Part shown: positions 60,701 through 64,000 of the stretch, in pieces | How positions within the stretch are numbered: position 1 is the first letter of the stretch | Layout of the letters: every line of letters begins with the position of its first letter | Origin: Atopsyche davidsoni | Lineage: Eukaryota > Arthropoda > Insecta > Trichoptera > Hydrobiosidae | Length of the DNA: 64,000 bases | Assembly: GCA_022113835.1 (NCBI GenBank) | Contig: JAILWY010000020.1 | Coordinates: forward strand, 2,666,001 to 2,730,000 | Direction: 5' to 3' | Notes under the pieces: model-generated | Told to the model about the DNA's origin: nothing | The model's input: only the letters and a program-made list of their open reading frames with translations | Databases searched by the model: none | Position numbers and translations under genes: made by a program

Positions 60701-62340
60701 GTAACGCGCTTGTAACGTATTCTTGCAGAACGCGTACCACGAAGTGACCGCCGGCGCTGGTCTGATGGGCCCTCTGGGCGAGGGGAGGCCTCTGCTGTCC
60801 GTGGCCGACCTCGAGAGCAGGCTGGTCTTCACCCGGTGTAAGGTAAGCCCGTTTCGGTGTCGGTACTGAGCCCGTCTTCAGGGACTTCAAATTCGTCATA
60901 TTATAATTTTAATTTCAGCCCTTCGTCCTGGCCAAGCCGGGAAGGCAGTGGATATTCGGCGGCGACCTCGCGAGGGTCGAAGGCCGGACGGTGCGGCCGT
61001 GCTGGGCCCTGCTGTTCTCGGACCTGCTCCTGTTCGCGACCGTCTCCCGCGACCGCGTGCTCTTCATCACCGAGGAGCCCCTCCCCATCGCCAACATCAC
61101 CGAGACCTGCTTCAGCATCAGGAAACGAGGTGATTGATAAACACTACTACTCGTCCCGCCAGCGTCGCTTGAGCGGCAATCCTGCGGTGCTTCAATTTTT
61201 TTTTTTTTTTCAGCAAATGAGTTCCGGTTGGGTGTGGGGCAGGGGCGGGCAGGCAGTCCCACAGCGCGCTGCGGACCCCCTGCAAGGACCCGCACGCGTG
61301 CCCTCATGCTGCGCGCCCCTTCCTCCGACCTCAAGGCCGTCTGGCAGAGCCTCCTCCTCAGGCAGATGTAAGTCGATTGACTTGTGAACAAGCTGTTGTC
61401 AGTTGTGTCGCGTCTTGTCAGTTGTGGTTTTATGGTGGGGGTGGTTGTTCGCAGACTGCGCCTGAACTCGTCGACGGGGACGCCGCTGAGCTCGCCGATG
61501 GAGTCGCCGGCGCCGCTGGGGTGCTACTCGGAGGTGACGCTGGACTCGCAGCAGCGCCAGGTAGCCTCCCTCCCCCGCTCCCTCCTGGCCCCCGCGTACT
61601 CCCACCACGGCCGCCACGACAGCGAGCCCCGCCACCACTCCGTGAGCTTCGCGTCCACGGGCGCCGTCTACGACTCCATCTCCAAACTGTCCGGCATCAC
61701 GGCCCCGTGCGCGGCGCGCTCCGTCATCGAGGAGGAGTACCGCGCCACCACGATCCGCTCCTTCGAGATGATATCCGAGTACAGTAGAATCCACCGCGAC
61801 GAGTCGGCCGTCGACCACCAGAGCGACGAGGCCAGCTACAGCACCGCCGCGTACCCCAACCCCGTCGCCGCCCTCGCCAACGGCACCAAAACCCCTGACA
61901 CCCCTCCCCCCAACATATCCCCGGGAGAGTCTTCAAAGAACTCGCAGACGTTCTCATCGCGCTTCGTTTCCATGAACAGCCTAGACAAGGGGGACGAGAA
62001 TTGCTCGCCCCACCGGCGCGCGATCGGGTACTCCGACACTCCCTCCTCCCCCAGCGCGATTCTGACCCCTTCCACCACGGACTATGTCCTCGACCCCAGG
62101 AAGCACGAGCTCTTCGGGGAGTGCTTCGACATAGACGTGGAGGACCCTGAGATCTGGGAGTCGGACGGCATCTGCAGGTGGGAGTCCTTCGAAGCCGACC
62201 TGGCCCTGGCGGACCTGAACTTGGACCCGTGCTTCAAAACGGACGTGGAGGAGAACGTTTACTTTCGGGACGATTTTTTCAACTCCAGACGCTCCAAGTT
62301 CCCTGATAGGCCAGAACCGCCTCATTCGCTAGATCTTTGA
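28350..62340 (+). CDS. C2-PDZ-RhoGEF (DH-PH) protein, 14 coding exons, 1818 residues
   Basis: Joining 14 exons at GT-AG sites gives 5457 nt without a stop. Residues about 1-815 are Ser/Lys-rich and probably disordered. About 817-950 form a C2 domain (QLTVTILRCHDL, AYVKVCL, LHVSVWHRDSHNR, FLGCVSF). The usual calcium-binding Asp positions are Asn and His, so calcium binding is unlikely. About 1010-1090 is a PDZ domain with a GFGFSV ligand loop and AERAGLHPGDYIV. About 1171-1402 is a Dbl-homology domain (YIAPLASRADVI, LLFQNCEELL, KPLEQFRELLRLL). About 1403-1524 is a PH domain ending in a helix with the conserved Trp (LKAVWQSLLL). A 294-residue Ser/Pro/acidic tail follows. Known family roles: DH-PH exchanges GDP for GTP on Rho GTPases; C2, PDZ and PH place it at membranes. 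C2-PDZ resembles RGS3, without an RGS domain. I suspect orthology to an uncharacterised fly RhoGEF but cannot prove it. The 5' untranslated exon was not identified. Confidence 0.88.
31103..31167 (+). CDS. RhoGEF coding exon 2 (C2 domain)
   Basis: Acceptor TTTATTTACAG, donor AAA|GTAAGC. Encodes LRCHDLQRPNGISKHINAYV and K. This is the C2 loop-1 region, with Asn where calcium-binding C2 domains have Asp before Pro/Ala-Tyr-Val. The exon is 65 nt and restores phase 0 after the one-base overhang of exon 1. Confidence 0.88.
31168..32694 (-). mobile_element. Intron 2: GC patch and at least three non-LTR-like fragments
   Basis: Pieces of the same retrotransposon occur at about 31795-32110, 32185-32440 and 32440-32620, each with antisense words such as CTTCTTCTGGTGCCTCTCCT and CCATGGTGTATTAAAGATTC. 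The minus strand near 32290-32250 encodes LLYRRIFNTPWDE. A CG-richer patch at 31400-31760 of unknown nature precedes them. These are nested or shuffled fragments, not an intact element. Confidence 0.55.
32695..32846 (+). CDS. RhoGEF coding exon 3 (C2 domain)
   Basis: Acceptor TTAAATTCCAG, donor AACAG|GTAACC. Encodes VCLTGGTFQRTPVRRDCTSP, then the PQFLHSFHLP strand and LHVSVWHRDSHNR, which lines up with the RGS3 C2 core (LLVTVWNRASQSR). The exon ends two bases into an Arg codon. Confidence 0.9.
32847..35521. other. Intron 3, first part
   Basis: Holds a (TA)n microsatellite at 33461-33514, an unexplained segment at 33600-34140 with a tRNA-like minus-strand word (GGCTTCGACTCC at about 34035), a solitary hAT-type end (CAGCGGGTCTCAAACTTTCG at 34176), a non-LTR scrap at about 34430-34590 and the TTAA-family copy listed next. 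At 35425-35455 lies an inverted copy of the TCGTTTCACG...GAATCGAT word of the 26.6-kb array. No coding exon recognised. Confidence 0.5.
34585..35105 (+). mobile_element. TTAA-type MITE family, copy 2
   Basis: Nearly collinear with copy 1 from CCTGGCGAAATCGTGTCATT to the terminal AGACCCTTAA at about 35094-35103. The left end is lost at about 34590. Non-coding. Confidence 0.75.
35522..36000 (-). mobile_element. Truncated Tc1/mariner-type transposon
   Basis: One terminal inverted repeat is present after TA: CAGTGTGTCCAAAGAGAGTA (35522). The minus strand, 35954-35637, encodes 105 residues of transposase with DLSPLDYFVWGYLKSRVYEN, which contains the third catalytic Asp region of the DDE/D superfamily. 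The other end is lost. The same family, with both ends, is at 49583-50054. Confidence 0.8.
36001..36955. other. Intron 3, between two mariners
   Basis: No coding exon. At 36840-36935 (+) a non-LTR-like piece encodes WRILKTPWVNRA, here in the opposite orientation to most copies in the window. The open frame at 36188-36442 (+) has no known domain. Confidence 0.5.
36957..37983 (-). mobile_element. Mariner element, both ends present, dead transposase
   Basis: Inverted ends CGAGGGCGGTCCGATAAGTA (36957, preceded by TA) and GTACTTATCGGGCCGCCTTC (ending 37983). The minus strand encodes pieces of a mariner transposase: VYEERLNAVYGDSF and EPRPGAPKMATTEDNVTKIH (about 37860-37700), VMATVFWDSQG and YIDYLEKGK (about 37400), HHDNAPAH (about 37260) and AGQKFKSNEEVIAATEAHF. 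Frames change at least twice, the Trp of the DDTW first catalytic motif is a TGA stop, and the segment carrying the third Asp is rearranged. At about 1.03 kb it is shorter than the usual 1.3 kb, so internal deletion is likely. Confidence 0.88.
37984..38380. repeat. GC-rich island with short CGAGCTGGCCCC repeats
   Basis: Immediately outside the mariner end. At 38059-38140 about six imperfect 13-14-bp units (CCCGAGCTGGCCC) occur in a strongly GC-rich, CpG-rich block that contrasts with the AT-rich intron. Open frames on both strands (for example 37902-38375 +) start inside the mariner and show biased Pro/Ala/Arg composition only, so I do not call them genes. It could be an internal CpG-island promoter or a captured exon-like fragment. 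Confidence 0.5.
38381..41872. other. Intron 3, gene-free AT-rich part
   Basis: Very AT-rich with no supported exon. A scrap of the non-LTR-like family (TTTTCTTCTTCAGATGAGG) lies at about 41190-41300. The open frames at 39258-39518 (-) and 39758-39982 (+) have no known domain. Confidence 0.5.
41873..42472 (-). mobile_element. 600-bp MITE with TTAA-type ends, best copy
   Basis: Starts CCTTAAGGGTCTAAG (41873) and ends GCAAGACCCTTAAGG (42472), so TTAA plus GGGTCT is repeated inverted at both ends. TTAA target use is the hallmark of piggyBac-like elements, but the terminal bases do not match a family I know, so that assignment is an inference. Non-coding. Relatives lie at 8764, 18320, 34585 and 51210. 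Confidence 0.75.
42473..43469. other. Intron 3, gene-free
   Basis: No exon recognised. Contains a TTAGG-type scrap (TTAGGTTAGG, 42508-42518), a fragment like the 12354 MITE end (AGGTGTTGAGCCGC) near 43115 and one CRE octamer at about 43284. Confidence 0.5.
43470..43813. mobile_element. hAT-type MITE swollen by a (TA)n microsatellite
   Basis: Ends CAGGGGTGGCCAACAAG (43470) and, inverted, CAAGGGGTGTCCAACTTTTG (43813) are related hAT-type termini. The interior holds an uninterrupted TA repeat at about 43637-43709. No convincing 8-bp target duplication. No coding capacity. Confidence 0.65.
43814..44930. other. Intron 3, gene-free
   Basis: No exon recognised. A TTTTTCGTCGTTTCACCTGC word at about 43979-43998 is another dispersed relative of the 26.6-kb array motif. 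The remainder is unremarkable. Confidence 0.5.
44931..45110 (+). mobile_element. tRNA-derived SINE, copy 1
   Basis: TCGTTAGTACAAGGGTTCGT (A-box side), then GTGGGTTCAAATCCCACAC (a perfect T-arm with B box, 45009-45027) and the common tail CTTTAAATCATCTTCTATAT. The same sequence occurs inverted at 52865-53045 and 53050-53180. A working tRNA gene is unlikely because the same extended tail follows each copy. Confidence 0.75.
45111..47550. other. Intron 3, last part
   Basis: Contains non-LTR-like scraps (about 45515-45660, 46230-46260 and 47255-47340), a TA microsatellite (45684-45714), a perfect 22-base palindrome at 46698-46719 (TTTCAGGAAAATTTTCCTGA and on) followed by two more CCTGAAAA words, and a GC-rich stretch at 46850-47130 with a CG run and CATAAAAG. 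That stretch could be an internal promoter, but no transcript start is visible. No exon recognised before 47551. Confidence 0.45.
47551..47696 (+). CDS. RhoGEF coding exon 4 (end of C2)
   Basis: Acceptor TTGGTTGCAG, donor GACACAG|GTATGC. Encodes RSEFLGCVSFPARHAARRDL, then the final C2 strand (VGSYRLQS) and a Pro/Arg linker. The last 14 bases of the exon and the donor are the founding unit of the minisatellite that follows. Confidence 0.9.
47683..48960 (+). repeat. Minisatellite built on a coding-exon end and its splice donor
   Basis: About 16-18 units of roughly 60-90 bp. The unit reads ...ACAG / CCCCACCGACACAG / GTACCCCAACCCCATCCGCC...TTCCTGCAAAACCTCACC. The middle 14 bases equal the last bases of exon 4 (CCTCCGACACAG), and the following GT is the donor. 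About nine to ten units keep GT after GACACAG or AACAG; the others have decayed to GA, AT or AC. Each 14-mer is also preceded by AG, so units look like 14-nt micro-exons with both splice sites. The array fills three quarters of intron 4. Confidence 0.9.
49389..49554 (+). CDS. RhoGEF coding exon 5 (C2-PDZ linker)
   Basis: Acceptor TGCTCTTTCAG, donor GGAG|GTACCT. Encodes GAAARLASQQREADEHLFLR, then an acidic LELDPVEGPD segment and KQGRTPFTTTRR leading to the first PDZ strand. Only 28 bases separate its donor from a transposon insertion. Confidence 0.88.
49583..50054 (+). mobile_element. Tc1/mariner-type deletion derivative with both ends
   Basis: Inverted ends CAGGGTGTCCAAAAAGAGTA (49583) and ATACTCTCTTTGGACACACTG (inverted, ending 50054), both bordered by TA. 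The interior keeps a transposase piece on the + strand (ISPLDYFAWGYLKSRVYENN, about 49730-49795) that runs into a stop. It is the same family as 35522-36000. 472 bp; cannot mobilise itself. Confidence 0.88.
50179..50755 (+). mobile_element. hAT remnant, second copy, right end missing
   Basis: Begins CATAGGTTCTCAAAGTGG and carries the transposase C-terminal piece (DYQSEESEVILQEELIGIS at about 50305) with a frameshift near 50410. It ends in a pogo-like word, CAGTAAAACCTCGATATAAC (about 50717), about 45 bases before the exon 6 acceptor. It is homologous to 15621-16356, which carries the same pogo-like word internally. Confidence 0.8.
50796..50981 (+). CDS. RhoGEF coding exon 6 (PDZ domain)
   Basis: Acceptor TTGCGTTTCAG, donor AA|GTGAGT. 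Encodes LERGNDQGFGFSVLWTRPPR, the PDZ carboxylate-binding loop GFGF followed by VERVDAGRAAERAGLHPGDY and IVFVDRHNVV. The match to RGS3-type PDZ domains (GFGF, PAERAGL) is strong by eye. Confidence 0.92.
50982..52371. mobile_element. Intron 6: repeat fragments and a solitary hAT end
   Basis: Contains a non-LTR-like scrap (51000-51210), a rearranged TTAA-family copy (51220-51345 in one orientation and 51400-51640 in the other) and a hAT-type end CAGGGGTCCCCAACCTTTTT at 51804 with no visible partner. GC rises sharply from about 52240 towards exon 7. Confidence 0.55.
52372..52660 (+). CDS. RhoGEF coding exon 7 (PDZ end and linker)
   Basis: Acceptor ATAATTTTTCAG. Encodes SSGAQLILETFRRSA, the last PDZ helix and strand, then a Ser/Pro/Ala-rich linker ending MLPQVAFTRE. 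Frame with exon 8 requires the donor GAG|GTCGGT at 52660/52661, a weak site with C at +3. The nearby GTAGCG (52665) would break the frame. Reading on would stop at TGA 52682. Confidence 0.8.
52865..53180 (-). mobile_element. Two tandem tRNA-derived SINE copies
   Basis: The first (about 53045-52865) has, on the minus strand, TCGTTAGTACAATCGTAAGT, then GTGGGTTTCAAATCCCACAC and the tail ATCATCTTCTATGTGTGAAC. The second (about 53180-53050) is a more diverged, shorter copy directly beside it. Both match the + copy at 44931. Confidence 0.75.
53767..53997. mobile_element. 231-bp mariner-type MITE
   Basis: Ends CAGGTGATTCCAA (53767) and TTGGAATCACCTG (53997) are perfect inverses and pairing continues inward (ACAGACCT with AGGTCTGT). 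TATA flanks both sides, as expected for TA target duplication. No ORF of transposase type. Confidence 0.85.
54921..55430. repeat. Three tandem ~200-bp units with a tRNA-like core
   Basis: Units start CTGTTTATAATACATTCG (54921), CTGTTTACAATACATTCG (55115) and CTGTTTACAAGTACATAAG (55326). Each contains GACTTCTGACTCGATTGTTAG, GACAGTTG and GGTCTC followed by TTCGTTTCC, which has a loosely tRNA-like order (A box then B-box-like). Probably a tandemly duplicated SINE relic. Confidence 0.65.
56975..57070 (-). mobile_element. Penelope-like terminus, GAAACCGGTC family
   Basis: TTTTTATTGGTGACCGGTTT and CGCC, then AAAATGGGATTCCGCCAAGT and CTCTGTCAAAAATATTGA. It has the same order and orientation as the right arm of the neighbouring palindrome. 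Confidence 0.65.
57224..57620. repeat. ~395-bp palindrome made of head-to-head Penelope-like ends
   Basis: The left arm (about 57224-57396) and right arm (about 57450-57618) are inverted copies. From outside in they contain TTGACAGAGAC-TTGGTGGAAT, AATGCCCACGTGAAAA, GGCGAAACCGGTCACCAATA and ACTCAAATATTTTAATATT. The spacer of about 53 bp can itself pair (CGTTGG with CCAACG). Each arm carries the GAAA-CCGG-TC hammerhead 3' half and a GCCCACGTGAAAA loop that would be stem II. An 81-codon minus-strand frame (57331-57086) overlaps it but has no known domain. Confidence 0.8.
57750..57962 (+). CDS. RhoGEF coding exon 8 (DH domain start)
   Basis: Acceptor CTCTCGGTTGCAG, donor GAG|GTGAGT, phase 0 at both ends. 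Encodes a Gly/Ala-rich lead, then LRALQAVVAREQSYTQAL, GMDRYIAPLASRADVITPAE and HKLLFQNCEE: the first conserved helix of a Dbl-homology domain, with the usual Glu, Tyr-x-x-x-Leu spacing and Leu-Phe-x-Asn. Confidence 0.88.
57949..59075 (+). repeat. Minisatellite built on the exon 8 end and its donor
   Basis: About ten to twelve units of variable length (roughly 60-130 bp) containing CAG or GAG, then GTGAGTCTGATGCAGACC, ATGACTGCGTG, a CCACCCCCAG acceptor-like word, CGAAGCTGCCTGCC, then TTCCTCAGATCACAG. The unit begins at the exon 8 donor. At the far end (59046-59060) GGAACTGCGTGGAG|GTATGT repeats the end of the exon itself (AGAACTGCGAGGAG|GTGAGT at 57949-57968). The array occupies most of intron 8. 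Confidence 0.9.
59280..59438 (+). CDS. RhoGEF coding exon 9 (DH domain)
   Basis: Acceptor GTTTTTCAATAG, donor CTG|GTACGA, phase 0. Encodes LLRLSEDILEQLVSEDGEIH, then VASVYLAKMPSIISMYKTYC and NGLKRADCVL, the second helical region of the DH fold (a Phe/Tyr-x-x-Tyr-x-x-Tyr-Cys-type segment). Confidence 0.9.
59439..59615. other. Intron 9
   Basis: 177 bp. It contains two near-copies of CAGAGTCAYCCTGTATA (about 59499 and 59589), which resemble a mariner-type end, in direct orientation. Confidence 0.5.
59616..59825 (+). CDS. RhoGEF coding exon 10 (DH domain)
   Basis: Acceptor TCGTTTGCAG, donor CTGCAG|GTGACG. Encodes VQKSRQAGGNFVRLCTEPVV, RRPDVTQLVHKPLEQFRELL and RLLRAA, then HRLVTDLQ. KPLEQFRELLRLL matches the conserved third DH region (usually PxQRxxxYxLLL) but with Glu-Gln-Phe instead of Gln-Arg, so exchange activity should be checked rather than assumed. 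Confidence 0.9.
59826..60728. other. Intron 10
   Basis: 903 bp with no further exon recognised. GGCAGCGAGGCGTGTAA-type words occur at about 59908 and 60564. One CRE octamer lies at about 60595. The open frame at 60118-60372 (+) has no known domain. Confidence 0.5.
60729..60842 (+). CDS. RhoGEF coding exon 11 (DH-PH junction)
   Basis: Acceptor ACGTATTCTTGCAG, donor AAG|GTAAGC. Encodes NAYHEVTAGAGLMGPLGEGR, then LLSVADLESRLVFTRCK, the last DH helix and the DH-PH hinge. Phase 0 at both ends. Confidence 0.88.
60919..61129 (+). CDS. RhoGEF coding exon 12 (PH domain)
   Basis: Acceptor TTTTAATTTCAG, donor ACGAG|GTGATT. Encodes PFVLAKPGRQWIFGGDLARV, RPCWALLFSDLLLFATVSRD and ITEEPLPIANI. The Trp-x-Leu-Leu-Phe-Ser-Asp-Leu-Leu-Leu-Phe strand pair is typical of RhoGEF-linked PH domains. 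Confidence 0.92.
61214..61367 (+). CDS. RhoGEF coding exon 13 (PH domain end)
   Basis: The intron before it is 84 bp with a 16-T polypyrimidine tract and CAG. Donor AGAT|GTAAGT. Encodes ANEFRLGV, an Arg/Pro-rich loop, then APSSDLKAVWQSLLLRQ, the C-terminal PH helix with its near-invariant Trp. Confidence 0.9.
61455..62340 (+). CDS. RhoGEF coding exon 14 (C-terminal tail and stop)
   Basis: Acceptor TGTTCGCAG, TGA at 62338-62340. Encodes 294 residues beyond the PH domain, rich in Ser, Pro and acidic residues: SSTGTPLSSPMESPAPLG, EEYRATTIRSFEMISEYS, KTPDTPPPN and an acidic end around ECFDIDVEDPEIWES. The final residues HSLDL have the hydrophobic-x-hydrophobic form of a class II PDZ ligand. No known domain. 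Strongly GC-rich at third codon positions. Confidence 0.92.
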
Positions 62341-62421
62341 TCTTTGTATATCCGTCAGAATGGTTTATAATTAGGGGTTTTTGACCGCAAAAGCCTAGGA
62401 TATCCCTGTGAATATAGACTT

Positions 62422-62427
62422 AATAAA
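62422..62427 (+). promoter_or_regulatory. Poly(A) signal of the RhoGEF gene
   Basis: AATAAA lies 82 bases after the stop codon, the first such hexamer downstream. A 3' UTR of roughly 100 bases is implied. A second AATAAA at 62761 could give a longer form. Confidence 0.6.
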
Positions 62428-62780
62428 AACGCATAGTCCTGTTTAATTCTCTCGCAGTTAACAGCTGATGGTGTTGACTGTCCTTTTTGGAATTAAGATC
62501 TCTCTGCGATGTTTCGTTGTTGTCGTAATATTTAAGTATGGACAATCTAATGTGAAGTAACCGTCCGGTTCGAGGTTTGTTGGTGAGCAGACGTGTGTCG
62601 ATGGATTTTAGCAAAAGTTTTCCTTGAAGATGTGATTGGTTGACGACTGGGTCGAAAAATTAATATCCGAGACCTATGTTTATTGGGTCTTGGAAAAGTG
62701 AAAAAAGTCATTTTCATACGTTGTTTTTTTTAATATATCAATGCATCTTCCATCAGAGAAAATAAAACTTATCCTCATAC
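62428..62780. other. Gene-free flank
   Basis: No feature beyond ordinary AT-rich 3' flanking DNA. An open frame on the minus strand at 62614-62420 lacks any domain. Confidence 0.5.
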
Positions 62781-63860
62781 CGTCAGATCACTTTGTGATA
62801 TACTCGGGAGTAAACGATAAATTATTCTATACATTTCATTCCCTGGCTTTTATACGGACTTTTTTGATATGCCCCGGACATATATTGATTTTCATGATCA
62901 GTTAGATCTCTTTGTGGGTAAACGATAATCTAATCTATACATTTCATCCCTTGGCTCTTATATTGTTGATTTCCATGATCAGCTTAAGTTAATTTAATTG
63001 TGAGATCACTTTGTGATGAGCTTTTGGGTAAACGATAAACTAATCTTTACATTTCATCCCTCGGCTCTTATATTGTTGATTTCTATATGAGATCACTTTG
63101 TGATGAGCTCGTGGGTAAACGATAATCTAATCTATACATTTCATCCCTTGGCTCTTATATTGTTGATTTCCATGATCAGCTTAAGTTAATTTAATTGTGA
63201 GATCACTTTGTGATGGGCTTTTGGGTAAACGATAAACTAATCTATACATTTCATCCCTCGGCTTTTATATGGACTTTATAAATATGCTACGAACAGAGCT
63301 TGATTTTTATGATCGGTTTATGTTAATTTCATTGTGAGATCACTTTGTGATATACTTGTGAGTAAGCGATTAACTAATCAACACATTTCATCCCTCCTTG
63401 ATTTTTATGATCAACAGACATTTATTATATTATAAGACCACTTTGTGATGTACTTGAAAAAATTACGTGTCTTTGCTTTTGTAAAACTTTTTGAGAATGC
63501 TACAGACATCAGTTTATATTAATTATATTGTGAGATCACATTGCTATATTCAAGGAAGTTAAGGGTAAACTAACCGATGTATTTCATCCCTCTTCTTTTA
63601 CATGACTTTTTAAGTATGCTACGGACAAATATTTATTTTCGTGATCCATTTGTATGAATTGCATGTAAAAATTTATCGCTTTGAGATATATACACGAGGT
63701 TAACGCTTTTAAGCGTTTTTAAATACGCTGCAGATAAATATAGATTTTAATGATCATTTTAAATATTGTGAGATCACTTTGTGATATAAAAGAAAAGTCA
63801 TCTCTTTGACTTTCTAAGCTACCCGTAGATCTCGATTCACAAGATCACTTTGTGATATAA
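62781..63860. repeat. Degenerate tandem family with a GATCACTTTGTGAT core
   Basis: The core, whose ATCAC...GTGAT arms are palindromic, occurs at 62786, 63004, 63091, 63201, 63338, 63772 and 63843 exactly, and with changes at 62904, 63436 and 63534. Between cores are GGGTAAACGATAAACTAATC, TATACATTTCATCCCTCGGC and TCTTATATTGTTGATT. Spacing is mostly 87-137 bp. Non-coding. It extends towards the window edge. Confidence 0.85.
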
Positions 63861-64000
63861 AAAATAATTTATAAAAAAAATAATCACCCTTCTAATTTTA
63901 TATGACATTTTATGTACGCTGCAGAAAAACGATTTTAATGATTACTTTAAATGCATTCATCATACAGATTACATTACGATTAAAGTAATAAAGATTCACC
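63861..64000. other. Right window edge
   Basis: AT-rich continuation of the repeat family (ATTTTATATGACATTTTATG, GTACGCTGCAG), without a core. Confidence 0.5.

Noticed and set aside
61377..61787. A 136-codon + frame overlapping exon 14
   Set aside because: Out of frame with the spliced product; Pro/Arg-rich shadow of the GC-rich exon.
1..64000. A new defence or biosynthetic gene cluster
   Set aside because: Only one host gene is visible. Everything else is mobile or repeated DNA, so there is no support for a multi-gene system.

Overview
This looks like nuclear DNA from an arthropod, most likely an insect. The evidence is an AT-rich background, GT-AG introns, a large load of insect-type transposon debris (mariner, hAT, Penelope-like and non-LTR fragments, tRNA-derived SINEs) and short interstitial CCTAA/TTAGG runs, the usual insect telomere motif. 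I could not identify the species. Nothing here is bacterial, phage or CRISPR-like.

One real protein-coding gene was found, on the + strand. Splicing 14 coding exons between 28350 and 62340 by hand keeps one open frame of 5457 nt (1818 residues), and each junction preserves frame. The product has a disordered N-terminal region of about 815 residues, then a C2 domain, a PDZ domain, a Dbl-homology (RhoGEF) domain, a PH domain and a long Ser/Pro/acidic tail. The C2-PDZ part resembles vertebrate RGS3, but a RhoGEF module stands where RGS3 has its RGS domain. It is probably a membrane- or cortex-linked activator of a Rho-family GTPase. A CRE-rich, CCAAT- and YY1-like segment near 26.2-26.4 kb is a candidate promoter, and a poly(A) signal lies at 62422.

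Layout: 1-155 is the tail of a multicopy-type ORF. From 156 to 25.9 kb there is no host gene I can support, only AT-rich sequence with mobile and repeated DNA. This includes Penelope-like ends with hammerhead-type motifs near 2.7-4.1 kb, a satellite at 12.9-13.8 kb, a hAT remnant with its target duplication at 15.6 kb and two hAT-type MITEs at 21.9 and 23.0 kb. At 26.6-27.6 kb there is a tandem array whose units carry a long hairpin. From 28.35 to 62.43 kb is the gene. Its introns hold a two-ended but internally deleted mariner (36957-37983), a 600-bp TTAA-flanked MITE (41873-42472), a SINE family, a palindrome of about 395 bp built from Penelope-like ends (57.22-57.62 kb) and one intron made almost entirely of two transposons. 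From 62.75 kb to the end lies a degenerate tandem family with a palindromic GATCACTTTGTGAT core.

The most unusual observation is that two introns of this gene (after exons 4 and 8) each begin with a minisatellite whose repeat unit includes the end of the upstream exon and its splice donor. Each array therefore carries many decoy donors and potential micro-exons. I found no evidence of a complete new biological system. The domain architecture, the splice-site minisatellites and the ribozyme-bearing palindromes deserve follow-up.
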